Shown: in pieces, positions 1-7,702 of the stretch
How the letters are laid out: every line of letters starts with the position of its first letter
Position numbering within the stretch: position 1 is the stretch's first letter
Origin: an uncultured Roseburia sp.
GTDB taxonomy: Bacteria > Bacillota > Clostridia > Lachnospirales > Lachnospiraceae
NCBI GenBank assembly: GCA_947647505.1
Contig: CANSKO010000018.1
Span: 1-60,399, forward strand
Reading direction: 5' to 3'
DNA length: 60,399 nucleotides
Notes under the pieces: model-generated
What the model saw: the letters and a program-made list of their open reading frames with translations, nothing else
Told to the model about the DNA's origin: nothing
Databases searched by the model: none
Program-made: the position numbers and the translations under genes

Positions 1-628
1 CGTTATCCATATAGGCAGTCCCGTTTTTATAACCTTTTAAATGCTTCAGATTGATCAGATAGCTCCTGTGGCACCGAAAAAAATGATTGTCCAGCTTCGT
101 TTCCAGATGTTCAATCCGTTCATAATAATCAACAACCTCGCCGGAAGCCAGGTTCAGATATATTTTCCTGTCTATGATCTCACAAAAGACAATCTCATCC
201 TCCCGGATGATGCGACCCTCATATCCCTTTTGCACCAGAAGGCTGTCTTTGCTGGCATTTTGCATGGAAGCGCAAAGGCGCTCCATCGTCTTTTCAAACT
301 GCTTTTCATCCACCGGCTTGACCAGATAATCGTAGGCCTCTACCTCAAAAGACTGGAACACCATCTCTTTCATTACTGTGATAAAAATCAGAAAACCCTG
401 AAACTTATCCGCTCTCAGTTTCCTCGCCGTTTCCATGCCGTCCATGTCCTTCATCTGGATATCCAGAAACAGGATGTCAATCTGCCCATCGTAGTTCAAC
501 AGCTCTTCTCCACTGAAAAATGTCCGAAGATGGATCTCCCTGTTCTTTTTGCAGAAAAAATCGGAGACAAAAGCCCTTATATGGTCGGACATATGTTTTT
601 CATCATCACAGATCGCAATACGAATCAA
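1..628 (-). CDS. LytTR-family response regulator (partial, C-terminus off the window)
   Basis: The first 209 codons are present and the gene leaves the window at base 1. It begins with a TTG codon at 628, chosen because AGGAGG lies seven bases upstream. Residues 1-120 form a CheY-like receiver: an acidic pair after IRIAICDDE, the phosphoacceptor region LFLDIQM, and the switch residues FITV and LVKPVD. Residues from about 125 match a LytTR DNA-binding domain (ending FFRCHRSYLINLKHLKGY). Such proteins are phosphorylated by a membrane histidine kinase and bind promoter direct repeats, often controlling peptide, bacteriocin or transporter genes. The kinase gene would lie to the left, outside the window. 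A short candidate peptide frame sits just upstream. Confidence 0.9.
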   Translation of the reverse strand, partial: MIRIAICDDEKHMSDHIRAFVSDFFCKKNREIHLRTFFSGEELLNYDGQIDILFLDIQMKDMDGMETARKLRADKFQGFLIFITVMKEMVFQSFEVEAYDYLVKPVDEKQFEKTMERLCASMQNASKDSLLVQKGYEGRIIREDEIVFCEIIDRKIYLNLASGEVVDYYERIEHLETKLDNHFFRCHRSYLINLKHLKGYKNGTAYMDN

Positions 629-643
629 TACGCCACCTCCTCG

Positions 644-736
644 TCATTGCACAGGCAGATACTTTATTATAATCCGCCCAAAATATTCAAACAATTTTAA
701 TGCCGTGAAATGCTTGTTGGCTGCCGCGAAATACAT
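644..736 (-). CDS. Candidate 30-residue peptide upstream of the LytTR regulator
   Basis: A short frame begins with ATG at 736, nine to ten bases after a very good ribosome site (AAGGAGGG). It encodes 30 residues starting MYFAAANKHF and ending IIIKYLPVQ, and stops 15 bases before the TTG start of the LytTR regulator, so the two could be translationally coupled. The peptide is basic and amphipathic with no cysteine, so it does not resemble an AgrD-type thiolactone precursor. It could be a leader peptide, a signalling peptide, or the scarred end of a deleted gene. I recognise no family; the ribosome site and position are the only support. Confidence 0.4.
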   Translation of the reverse strand: MYFAAANKHFTALKLFEYFGRIIIKYLPVQ

Positions 737-786
737 AACGGTTTCCCTCCTTTGTCCGTAAGATCTCTCTTTCATATGAAAAGAAG

Positions 787-1184
787 TCAGTCTGTCGCCC
801 TGATCCGCTCCACAAGGGAAAACTTTCTGGTATAACGGACCGCACAGACTGAGAATACCGCCTGCATCAGAAGCAACGCAGCCGCAAACAGCAGTGCCTG
901 AAACGCCGGGAAAGGATAGGTCAGTTTTCCGAACATGTCAATCTGGTCAAAACCCCTGCACACAATCAGACTGCACGCGGTCCCCAGCGTCAGGGTGGCA
1001 AGCAGTGTGATCCCACATAGTATAAGCGCTCCACACAGAGCTCATTTTCTGTCTTGGGATACGTCCTGGTAACTTTACCGTATCCCATCAGATCGATCAT
1101 CTCAGGGCTTACAAAGCTGACTGTCCTGGGAAAGGCGCAGGTCATCCGAGTTTTCAGTCGCCAGATTTTACCATTCACTATAGT
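787..1184 (-). pseudogene. Remnant of an FtsX-like/ABC transporter permease C-terminus (frameshifted)
   Basis: The frame from about 1041 down to the TGA at 787 encodes a membrane protein tail of about 84 residues. Two hydrophobic segments (GALILCGITLLATLTLG and FQALLFAAALLLMQAVFSV) are followed by a cytosolic end VERIRATD, typical of FtsX/MacB-type permeases. The frame is closed upstream by a TGA at 1042-1044. The adjacent frame from 1178 to 990 reads on sensibly (VSFVSPEMIDLMGYGKV...), so a single frameshift probably joins the two. No start codon with a ribosome site is visible, and the frame is closed again near 1184. I read this as a truncated, frameshifted permease linked to the LytTR system. 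The family assignment rests on topology only. Confidence 0.4.
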
Positions 1185-1368
1185 TTAACAGAAAAATATC
1201 CGCTGCTTTTCCGTGCTTTATCCGTACTCATAATCATTTTATCCATACTTTTCCCGATTCTCGTTTTACAATAATATAAAACCAGTCTTGACTATCATTC
1301 CACCTGCGCCGACAAGATAATAATCACATTAAATCAAGCGAATTTTCATGTATTTTTCTATACATAAC
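1185..1368. other. Non-coding stretch with no recognised feature
   Basis: An AT-rich 184-base interval between the permease remnant and the terminator hairpin. It shows no convincing frame on either strand and no RNA gene. It may be the scar of an insertion or deletion. Confidence 0.4.
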
Positions 1369-1422
1369 AAAAGCAGAAAAAACGCATTTGACAGCCAACA
1401 GCCATTGCGTTCTTCTGCTTTT
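1369..1422 (-). terminator. Rho-independent terminator after the IS3/NADAR remnant
   Basis: The arms AAAAGCAGAA...AACGCA and TGCGTT...TTCTGCTTTT form a long stem around a loop of about 20 bases. Read on the minus strand it is followed by a T-rich run. It lies about 100 bases past the remnant stop codon. Confidence 0.6.
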
Positions 1423-1519
1423 ATTACCTATTCTAATGCTCCATCATCTTCTCAATAAACACCCCTGTTGTGATCAAGCATTTCTGTAACGCGTATGGCT
1501 AATAAAATTAGTTTCCCAT

Positions 1520-1679
1520 TTATGAAGCAGTCCGCGCCTGATAAGGTGTGCGGTATCCATTATAGCTGTGCGGACGTACATGGTTATATGTGACATAGGC
1601 AAATTCTTCCACCGCCCGATACAGCGCCTCCTCTGTCTGGAACTCGTATAGATTGACGCATTCATTTTTCAGCGTGTTG
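1520..1679 (-). pseudogene. IS3-family transposase C-terminal remnant
   Basis: The last 52 or so codons of the frame ending at 1520 encode NTLKNECVNLYEF, then YNHVRPHSYNGYRTPYQAR. This is the characteristic C-terminus of the IS3-family OrfB integrase: the helix after the catalytic glutamate (FNTLKNE) and the Y-N-x-x-R-P-H motif. The OrfA part, the first two catalytic acidic residues and both terminal inverted repeats are absent, so the element is dead. Its open frame continues without interruption into the unrelated NADAR-like remnant on its 5' side, producing a chimeric frame. The insertion or deletion that made this junction lies near base 1679. Confidence 0.8.
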
Positions 1680-1894
1680 AAATTAAACGCGCTTAATTTA
1701 ATTCCAATGGCTTCCATGCCCTTAGAGCTGATTTCCAATGGCTTAGCGTTTACGTCTGCTTTTATAATTGCATTGTGCAGGCTTTTCATAGATTTTTGTT
1801 TTTGAGATACTGCAAAACCAGAATATCATTCAAACGAATACATTTCACTTATAACTTTTCCTTGATTAACAAAAAATGCAGGTCGTTTTGCCAT
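1680..1894 (-). pseudogene. NADAR-type antitoxin-like N-terminus (DarT1-associated family), nonsense-mutated and truncated
   Basis: From ATG 1894, which has a good GGAGGG ribosome site, the sequence reads MAKRPAFFVNQGKVISEMYSFE. A TGA at codon 23 (1828-1826) follows, and the same frame goes on YSGFAVSQKQKS, then LHNAIIK...AKPLEISSKG...GIKLSAFN. This order (MAKRP, an FEWYSGF-like motif, QKQKS, LEISSK, LGIKLSAFN) is what I remember of the DUF6977/DarT1-associated NADAR family, which removes ADP-ribose from nucleic acid and protects against DarT toxins. The TGA replaces the expected tryptophan codon TGG. The protein then fuses to transposase sequence, losing its C-terminal part. No DarT toxin gene is visible nearby. 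The family name is from memory and should be checked. Confidence 0.6.
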
Positions 1895-1918
1895 TGTCCC
1901 TCCTACATAAAATATGCT

Positions 1919-2209
1919 TTATTCTTCTAATGAACTCATTATTTCCTGTATTTCAAATACAGCATCTTCTACCCGCAGTTCCACTCCTTCACTCCAAAAT
2001 TGACTTCCACCAGATAACTCATCGATTAAGTTGAAGATAGATACTGCGTCAGCAACAGGTATAAAACCCGTTGATTTCCATTCGGACAAATGCTTATTAA
2101 GATAGCTTTTAATATCTGTATAGACTTTCTCATTAAAAGAATTATGGCAACGTAATTCTACCAATAATCCACTTTTTCCTACAACCATATCAGAAAAACT
2201 CATTTCCAT
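1919..2209 (-). CDS. Hypothetical protein, 96 residues
   Basis: An acidic soluble protein of 96 residues that I do not recognise. It contains YTDIKSYLNKHLSEWK and FNLIDELSGGSQFW, and ends in a predicted helix rich in glutamate (AVFEIQEIMSSLEE). GGGAGG lies just before two closely spaced starts (ATG at 2209 and ATG at 2203); the second has the better spacing. The gene ends 24 bases before the start of the NADAR remnant, so the two were probably co-transcribed. That position suggests an accessory, defence or immunity-type protein, but nothing in the sequence proves it. No signal peptide or membrane segment is seen. Confidence 0.6.
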   Translation of the reverse strand: MEMSFSDMVVGKSGLLVELRCHNSFNEKVYTDIKSYLNKHLSEWKSTGFIPVADAVSIFNLIDELSGGSQFWSEGVELRVEDAVFEIQEIMSSLEE

Positions 2210-2428
2210 ACACCTCCCATTTGCTATCGCCTATAAGTTGTATTCCAATCATATTTTCCAATTATCTCCTTGTGTGGCAACAGCCTTCCTTGTTTGTTTT
2301 TATATACGCTCACAAGAAAGAGCGCCAGCTTAAGAACCGTCTGTTCCAAAGCAGCCCCGCAGCATACTGCGCCGTTCTTCTGATATTGACTTTCGCCCGC
2401 CTCAAATTTACAAACCGCGCAGGAAAAA
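2210..2428. other. Intergenic stretch without a supported gene
   Basis: A minus-strand frame runs through here (2505-2224) but overlaps the end of the DUF3788 gene and has no ribosome site. Its composition (cysteine clusters followed by unrelated basic sequence) is unlike a protein. No RNA gene or repeat was seen. Confidence 0.4.
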
Positions 2429-2842
2429 CTACTTTCTGTTCGGCTTTCTTTTGATGTGCAAAAGCCGCATAAAATCATCAAACAAAGCCGTATCTGCCAG
2501 CTCAAACATCATCCATTTTCCATCATGATACGTTTGCGTTTCTTCATAAATCCTTTGCACCTCTTTTGCATACTGCGCTTTATCCGCCTCGAATTTTAAC
2601 CTTTCGCCTTTCCCTAAAATAATCATAAATCCCACACAGTTTTCTCTTGCATAGAATGCGCATAACGTTTTGCCGCCCCGACGATATTTGTATTCATATT
2701 TCCATGCTTTACCGCCTTTATTCCATGAACAGTCCATGTCATATTTTTCTTCAATCAAAGCATTTAATTTCTTCCAAATATCGTATAATGCTTCTCCAAC
2801 TAAACCTGTCATCTCTTCTGCATCCGGTATTCTGTCAAGCAT
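2429..2842 (-). CDS. DUF3788 domain-containing protein
   Basis: A cytosolic protein of 137 residues. The start ATG at 2842 (MLDRIPDAEEM) is chosen over an upstream ATG because GAGGAGG lies seven bases before it. The core WNKGGKAWKYEYKYRRGGKT, then LCAFYA and FMIILGKGERLKFE, and the late motif YHDGKWMMFEL are typical of DUF3788 proteins, small single-domain proteins of unknown biochemical role common in gut Clostridia. The conserved aromatic, lysine and arginine cluster suggests ligand binding, but that is inference. The gene is on the same strand as the unknown 96-residue gene downstream, separated by about 220 bases. Confidence 0.8.
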   Translation of the reverse strand: MLDRIPDAEEMTGLVGEALYDIWKKLNALIEEKYDMDCSWNKGGKAWKYEYKYRRGGKTLCAFYARENCVGFMIILGKGERLKFEADKAQYAKEVQRIYEETQTYHDGKWMMFELADTALFDDFMRLLHIKRKPNRK

Positions 2843-2895
2843 ACTGACCTCCTCTATCCATGATCCAAACAAATTTTATCTTTATCTGTGACGCA

Positions 2896-2925
2896 ATAAA
2901 AAAGGATGGGTTTCCACCCATCCCC
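2896..2925 (-). terminator. Rho-independent terminator of the exported protein gene
   Basis: GGATGGGT / ACCCATCC with a four-base loop, followed on the minus strand by TTTTTTAT. It lies 12 bases past the stop of the exported protein gene. Confidence 0.9.
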
Positions 2926-2936
2926 TTTGCCTGTAT

Positions 2937-3782
2937 TTATTTCCATTTCAATGTATAATAGCCGGAAGACGTAACCGTATATGGCTCTACTTTCACATAA
3001 TACGTACCCGGTAAGAGCCCCGTCGTCTTGTTGGAACCAACGTAACGCCGGAAGAATGACATTTTATTGCTCGGGCTTGTTCTGGAAATATTGTCATAGG
3101 AATTCGCCACAAAGTTCTTGCCGTTGCTCTTGCAGAATGTCACTTTCAGCCCCGACGCAGCCTGCGAACCATTTGTCTTTGCCGAATACGACAAATTCAC
3201 CTTCTGACTCTTTGGCAGACTGATTTTGTACCAGTCCGCTTTTTTATCTCCTGCAATGATCACGCCCGACGCCGTCTTTCCTCTTCCAAGCGTCTTCGCT
3301 TTCGCCCGCTTGGTAATTGCCGGAACTTTCTTGACTTTTTTAAAGGAAGCCGTAATCTGCGTGCCGCCCATTCCCCTTACCATCAGATAATACGTCGTCT
3401 TCTGTTTTACGCCATACGTCATCGTCCAGTGTCTGGAATCGCTCACCTTTGTATTGTAAATTTCATTCAATTCAGACAGCGCCCGCCTGGAACCGTCACA
3501 AAGCGTAATCCCGCCATACGTATCGTTGTAAATTGCAGATATATTGGAAGCTGTAACCGTTACATAACCTGTCGCTTTTGGCGTAAACTTAATATAGGCG
3601 TCCTGACCTGTAAATTCATAGCAGCTCTCATCCGGAATCGCCACAGAAACCGTTCCAGCGCCTCCCATCTCATAATCTGCCGCGCTGACATCCTTCGGCG
3701 ATGCAACAGCCGTAACCATAAACATTGCCGCCGCTGCAAATACAAGACCTGACACTTTGCTAAGTAACTTTTTCTTTTTCAT
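2937..3782 (-). CDS. Exported protein with two PPC-like beta-sandwich domains
   Basis: 281 residues. The first 34 are a signal peptide: a basic MKKKKLLSK start, a hydrophobic core GLVFAAAAMFMVTAVA and a likely cut after DVSA. Two similar all-beta units follow at about 35-150 and 155-281. Each has the pattern of bacterial pre-peptidase C-terminal (PPC) domains: AYIKFTPKATGYVTVTAS and TTYYLMVRG in the first, ADWYKISLPKSQKVNLSYS and PGTYYVKVEP...GYYTLKW in the second. No protease or other enzyme domain is attached and no anchor motif is present, so it is probably secreted. The function is unknown. It has its own promoter and terminator and is monocistronic. Confidence 0.7.
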   Translation of the reverse strand: MKKKKLLSKVSGLVFAAAAMFMVTAVASPKDVSAADYEMGGAGTVSVAIPDESCYEFTGQDAYIKFTPKATGYVTVTASNISAIYNDTYGGITLCDGSRRALSELNEIYNTKVSDSRHWTMTYGVKQKTTYYLMVRGMGGTQITASFKKVKKVPAITKRAKAKTLGRGKTASGVIIAGDKKADWYKISLPKSQKVNLSYSAKTNGSQAASGLKVTFCKSNGKNFVANSYDNISRTSPSNKMSFFRRYVGSNKTTGLLPGTYYVKVEPYTVTSSGYYTLKWK

Positions 3783-3824
3783 ACCTCATGTTCCTTTCTT
3801 TATAGTTTAGTGTTTACCCCAATT

Positions 3825-3852
3825 ATTATAGCACACTGGACATGGATTTCAA
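3825..3852 (-). promoter_or_regulatory. Sigma-A promoter of the exported protein gene
   Basis: TTGAAA (3847-3852) and TATAAT (3825-3830) separated by 16 bases on the minus strand, about 43 bases before the start codon. Confidence 0.75.
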
Positions 3853-3886
3853 GTTCTAATTTCCAAATTAAATTTTTCTTAACTTT

Positions 3887-6313
3887 TTATGAACTCTTTC
3901 GAAGTTCAATTCCCATCTCCTCCAGCGCCTTTAAAATCCGCTCCATGGCTTTTGTCAGATCAGCCTCTTCCAGATTTTTCTCTTTTCCCCGAAATACAAG
4001 CGAATAGGCGAGCGATCGAAAACCGGACTGAATCTGCTTTCCTTCATAAATATCAAACAACGCATAGCTTTCCAGATAAGGGCCGCCTTTTTCTTCAAAT
4101 ACGCGCTCGATTTCTCCGGCAAGCGCCGTCTTCGGCGCTACCATGCTGATGTCGCGGGTCGATGCCGGGAATCTTGCAATTCCCTGATATTTTCGATCAA
4201 AGCCCGCATGCGCGACAACTTCCTGCATATCCAAAACCGCCACGTAAACGCGGTCCTTGATGCCGTAATGCCCCGCTACCGTTGGATGCACTTCCCCGAT
4301 ATAGCCAATGGCCGCTCCCTGATAAAAAATATCCGCCTGACGGCCCGGATGTAAATACGGCCTGTCTGCGTCCGGTTCATACAGCGGCTTTTTCTGCATA
4401 CCGACTTTCCGGAAAAATTCTTCCACAACGCCTTTTAACGTATAAAAATCGCCTTCGCCATACATGCCAAGCGTAAACTGCATGCGTTCTTCGGGAAGCT
4501 CCGTAACGGGAACCTGTTTTGGCAGATAAATATTTCCAAGCTCATACAGACGGACGTCTTTATTGCGCCGATTATAATTCGTTGCAAGGGATGTCAGCAT
4601 ACCGTGCAGTGGAATCGTACGCATAATCGAAAAATCTTCTCCCAGCGGATTGCAGATCGTAACTGCCTCCCGCAATTTCGAATCTGCCGGAAGACGCAGC
4701 CGGTCGAATACTTTTGGACTTTCAAACGAATAGCACATCCCCTGTGAAAATCCGCAAAATTCCGCAACGTCCCTTGCCATCTGCTCAATCCGCAGCTTAA
4801 ACGAAAGTTTTCCCGTCGTCGCCTCTCCGGTTGGCAGCGTCGTCGGAATGTTGTCATAGCCGAAAAAGCGCGCCACTTCTTCCGCAAGGTCTGCGCCGCA
4901 TACAAGATCCTGCCGAAACGACGGCACGATAATCTCATTGGAAGCCTCGTCATAAGAAAGCGAAAGCGGCGCAAAATAAGAAAGCATTTCTTCCTTTGTG
5001 ATATCCGTGCCCAGAAGACGGTTGTACCGCTCTGGCTCAAACGGAATCCTCCCTGCTTCTTTTTTTACCGGATATACGTCAATGGCGCCTCCAACGACTT
5101 CGCCCGCTCCAAGCTCTTCAATTAACTGACAGGCGCGATTCATCGCCTCCATTGCATTGTTCGGGTCCAGTCCCTTTTCAAATATGGCGGATGCGTCGGT
5201 CCGCAGCCCGATCTTTTTACCGGAAAGACGGATATTCGTCCCATCAAAGCAGGCCGCTTCTAAAAGCATCGTCTGCACGCCCTCCGTGATCATGGAATTT
5301 TCACCACCCATAATGCCCGCAATGCCAACCGGCTTTTTGGCATCGCATATCATCAGTACGCTCTCGTCCAGCTTTCGCTCCTGTCCGTCCAGCGTAACAA
5401 ACGTTTCGTCTTTGGACGCGCGCTTTACGACAATCTCTTTTCCCGCAATCGTATCCAGATCATAGGCGTGCATCGGCTGTCCGTATTCTTCCATGACATA
5501 ATTCGTAATATCCACCAGATTGTTGATCGGCCGGATGCCCTGCGCCGCAAGCCGCCGCTGCATCCATTTTGGCGAAGGCGCAAGTCGGATGTTTTTTACT
5601 GCTCTTGCCACGTAGCGCGCGCACAAATCCGTATCTTTTACCGTTACTTTCACATAATCCTGCACATGCTCCGCATTTCCGGTCTCCGTTACAACCGGCG
5701 TATGAAGCTCCTTTTGAAATGTCGCAGCCGCTTCCCTTGCAATGCCGATTACGGAAAAGCAGTCAACGCGGTTAGACGTCACCTCATATTCAAATACCGC
5801 ATCGCGCAGTCCCAGCGCAGACAGCGCGTCGCTCCCTGTCGCTACATCTTCTTTAAAAATATAAATTCCATTTTCCGGCGCTTCCGGATACAGATCGCGG
5901 CTTGCGCCAAGCTCTTCAATAGAACAGAGCATGCCGGCGGACGCTACGCCCCGCAGTTTCCCCTTTTTGATCTTCACGCCGCCGGGCGTAAGGCTTCCGT
6001 CATGGCCTCCGGCCACTCTTCCCCCATCCAGAACGACCGGCGCTTTATCGCCTTTAGACAGATTCGTCGCGCCCGTTACAATCTGTATGTTCTCCCCCGT
6101 TCCGATATCAACCTGGCAGACAACCAGCTTATCCGCATCCGGATGCGGTTTTATTTCCACAATTTCACCCACAACAATTCGGTCCAGATCTGCATCCAGC
6201 CTACGGTAGCCTTCTACTTTTGTCCCGGACAGCGTCATGGCGTCCATATATTCCTGTTCCGTCACGTCAAGATCCGGAACCATCGCTTTGATCCATTCAA
6301 ATGAAGTATTCAT
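3887..6313 (-). CDS. pheT: Phenylalanyl-tRNA synthetase beta subunit
   Basis: 808 residues, the normal length for bacterial PheT. With PheS it forms the (alpha-beta)2 enzyme that charges tRNA-Phe. It has the N-terminal helical start MNTSFEWIKAMVPDL, an EMAP/OB-fold tRNA-binding domain at about 40-150 (PHPDADKLVVCQVD), the B3/B4 editing region at about 205-380, B5 at about 400-475, a core catalytic-like domain (NPLGEDFSIMRTIPL), and a C-terminal anticodon-binding FDX-ACB domain (ARFPASTRDISMVAP). The start ATG at 6313 follows GGGAGGGAAAGAG. It lies 15 bases after pheS and is co-transcribed with it under the Phe T-box. Confidence 0.98.
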   Translation of the reverse strand: MNTSFEWIKAMVPDLDVTEQEYMDAMTLSGTKVEGYRRLDADLDRIVVGEIVEIKPHPDADKLVVCQVDIGTGENIQIVTGATNLSKGDKAPVVLDGGRVAGGHDGSLTPGGVKIKKGKLRGVASAGMLCSIEELGASRDLYPEAPENGIYIFKEDVATGSDALSALGLRDAVFEYEVTSNRVDCFSVIGIAREAAATFQKELHTPVVTETGNAEHVQDYVKVTVKDTDLCARYVARAVKNIRLAPSPKWMQRRLAAQGIRPINNLVDITNYVMEEYGQPMHAYDLDTIAGKEIVVKRASKDETFVTLDGQERKLDESVLMICDAKKPVGIAGIMGGENSMITEGVQTMLLEAACFDGTNIRLSGKKIGLRTDASAIFEKGLDPNNAMEAMNRACQLIEELGAGEVVGGAIDVYPVKKEAGRIPFEPERYNRLLGTDITKEEMLSYFAPLSLSYDEASNEIIVPSFRQDLVCGADLAEEVARFFGYDNIPTTLPTGEATTGKLSFKLRIEQMARDVAEFCGFSQGMCYSFESPKVFDRLRLPADSKLREAVTICNPLGEDFSIMRTIPLHGMLTSLATNYNRRNKDVRLYELGNIYLPKQVPVTELPEERMQFTLGMYGEGDFYTLKGVVEEFFRKVGMQKKPLYEPDADRPYLHPGRQADIFYQGAAIGYIGEVHPTVAGHYGIKDRVYVAVLDMQEVVAHAGFDRKYQGIARFPASTRDISMVAPKTALAGEIERVFEEKGGPYLESYALFDIYEGKQIQSGFRSLAYSLVFRGKEKNLEEADLTKAMERILKALEEMGIELRKSS

Positions 6314-6328
6314 CTCTTTCCCTCCCGG

Positions 6329-7348
6329 CTAAAACTGTCTTAAAAATCGTTCGTCATTCTCATAGAGGAGACGCATATCGTCAATTTCGTATTTTAACAG
6401 CGCAATCCGCTCCAGCCCCATGCCAAACGCAAAACCCGAATACTCCTCCGGGTCAATGCCGCTCATACGCAGCACACGCGGATGCACCATGCCGCAGCCC
6501 AAAATCTCAATCCAGCCGCTGCCCTTGCAGAACCGACAGCCCTTCCCGCCGCATTTAAAGCAGGTTACGTCCACCTCTGCGCTTGGCTCCGTAAATGGAA
6601 AATGATGCGGCCGAAATTTTACATTCGTCTCTTCTCCAAACAGCTCTCTGGCAAACGCTTCCAATGTGCCTTTCAAATCTGCAAAGGTAATATGCCGGTC
6701 AATCACAAGCCCCTCGATCTGATGGAAAGACGGCGAATGCGTCGCGTCCACTTCATCCGAACGGAATACCCTTCCCGGCGCAATCATGCGAATCGGAAGC
6801 TTTCCCTTTTCCATCTGACGCACCTGCACCGGAGACGTCTGCGTACGCAGCACGATCTCTTCGTTGACGTAAAACGTATCCTGCTCATCCTTCGCCGGAT
6901 GATTGGCCGGAATATTCAACGCTTCAAAATTATAATAATCCAGCTCCACTTCCGGTCCTTCCACAACTTCATATCCCATGCCAATGAAAATGCGCTCCAC
7001 CTCTTCCAGCGCAATCGTATTTGGATGTCTGTGCCCGATTCGGTTGGATTTGGCGGGAAGCGTCACGTCGATGACCTCCTGTTCGAGGCGAAGCATGAGC
7101 TCCTTCTCCTCAAGCGCGGCCTTCGCCTCCTCCAATTTCCTTTCAATATCAGCGCGAATGTCATTTACAAGCTGTCCAAACGCCGGCCGCTCTTCCGGCA
7201 GAAGGTCCTTCATACTCTTTAAGACGGCCGTCAGCTCTCCCTTCTTTCCCAAAATGGCTACACGAACATCGTTCAGCCTGGACAAATCAGCGGAAGCTTC
7301 AATATTTCTGACGGCTTCTTCTTTGATTTTCTGCAATTTCTCTTTCAT
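6329..7348 (-). CDS. pheS: Phenylalanyl-tRNA synthetase alpha subunit
   Basis: 339 residues from ATG 7348 ([19 protein letters not shown]), the usual PheS length. An open frame extends further upstream but overlaps the T-box leader; the chosen start has GAAAGGAG a few bases upstream. The N-terminus (about 1-85) is the tRNA-binding coiled coil. The class II catalytic core follows, with motif 2 ([20 protein letters not shown]) and motif 3 ([16 protein letters not shown]). A CxxC/CxxC zinc-like cluster ([16 protein letters not shown]) is present, as in many Firmicute PheS proteins. It catalyses phenylalanyl-adenylate formation and transfer to tRNA-Phe as part of the tetramer with PheT. Confidence 0.98.
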   Translation of the reverse strand: MKEKLQKIKEEAVRNIEASADLSRLNDVRVAILGKKGELTAVLKSMKDLLPEERPAFGQLVNDIRADIERKLEEAKAALEEKELMLRLEQEVIDVTLPAKSNRIGHRHPNTIALEEVERIFIGMGYEVVEGPEVELDYYNFEALNIPANHPAKDEQDTFYVNEEIVLRTQTSPVQVRQMEKGKLPIRMIAPGRVFRSDEVDATHSPSFHQIEGLVIDRHITFADLKGTLEAFARELFGEETNVKFRPHHFPFTEPSAEVDVTCFKCGGKGCRFCKGSGWIEILGCGMVHPRVLRMSGIDPEEYSGFAFGMGLERIALLKYEIDDMRLLYENDERFLRQF

Positions 7349-7373
7349 GTTACGGCTCCTTTCCTGTAAAAGC

Positions 7374-7648
7374 AAAAAGAGCCATCCGTCCCCTGACAGG
7401 GACGAATGACTCCGTGATACCACCCTTATTCCCGGAAAATTCCGGGCGCTCCTTTTATGCGTAACGTGCACAAAACGTTATGGACTACTCTGCCATGCAA
7501 TCACAGGCTTTCCCCCATACTGCTCCGGTGCGAACATTCGGCTGCTCCTTACAGGAAAAAGCTTACAGCTGATAACTTTCTCTCTCTGGACTGTGTGAAA
7601 CAGCTTACAGACACCTTCACTGCATTTCCTTATAAACTTTTTTCACTG
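7374..7648 (-). promoter_or_regulatory. Phe-specific T-box leader of pheST
   Basis: The minus-strand leader contains the conserved T-box AATAAGGGTGGTATCACGG (7412-7430), a stem-loop just upstream of it (CCCGGAATTTTCCGGG), and an intrinsic terminator at 7374-7412 (GAGTCATTCGTCCC / GGGACGGATGGCTC followed by TTTTT). In the stem I specifier loop the sequence ATGTTCGCACC places a TTC (Phe) codon at 7534-7532, as expected for pheST. In this riboswitch class uncharged tRNA-Phe pairs with the specifier and with the T-box bulge, favouring antitermination. The presence and geometry are seen directly; the regulation follows from the family. Confidence 0.95.
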
Positions 7649-7653
7649 ACTGC

Positions 7654-7682
7654 ATGGTAACACAGTCAAAATAAAAATGCAA
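7654..7682 (-). promoter_or_regulatory. Promoter of the pheST T-box transcript
   Basis: TTGCAT (7677-7682) and TACCAT (7654-7659), 17 bases apart on the minus strand, just upstream of the T-box stem I. The -35 hexamer overlaps the terminator of the upstream GH20 gene. Confidence 0.6.
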
Positions 7683-7702
7683 GCCCCGGTAACGCATTTT
7701 TT
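7673..7702 (-). terminator. Terminator of the GH20 gene
   Basis: AAAAATGC / GCATTTTT stem with a 12-base loop and a T-rich tail on the minus strand, directly after the GH20 stop codon. Confidence 0.6.

Noticed and set aside
41..700. A 219-codon plus-strand frame at the left edge
   Set aside because: The minus strand of the same stretch encodes a clear LytTR response regulator beginning with TTG, with a strong ribosome site.
1474..1665. A 63-codon minus-strand frame over the transposase remnant
   Set aside because: The neighbouring frame carries the IS3 motifs; this one is a shadow.
2224..2505. A 93-codon minus-strand frame between DUF3788 and the 96-residue gene
   Set aside because: It overlaps the DUF3788 gene end, has no ribosome site, and mixes cysteine-rich and unrelated sequence.
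5468..6304. A 278-codon plus-strand frame opposite pheT
   Set aside because: Antisense shadow of a well-identified gene; no ribosome site and biased composition.
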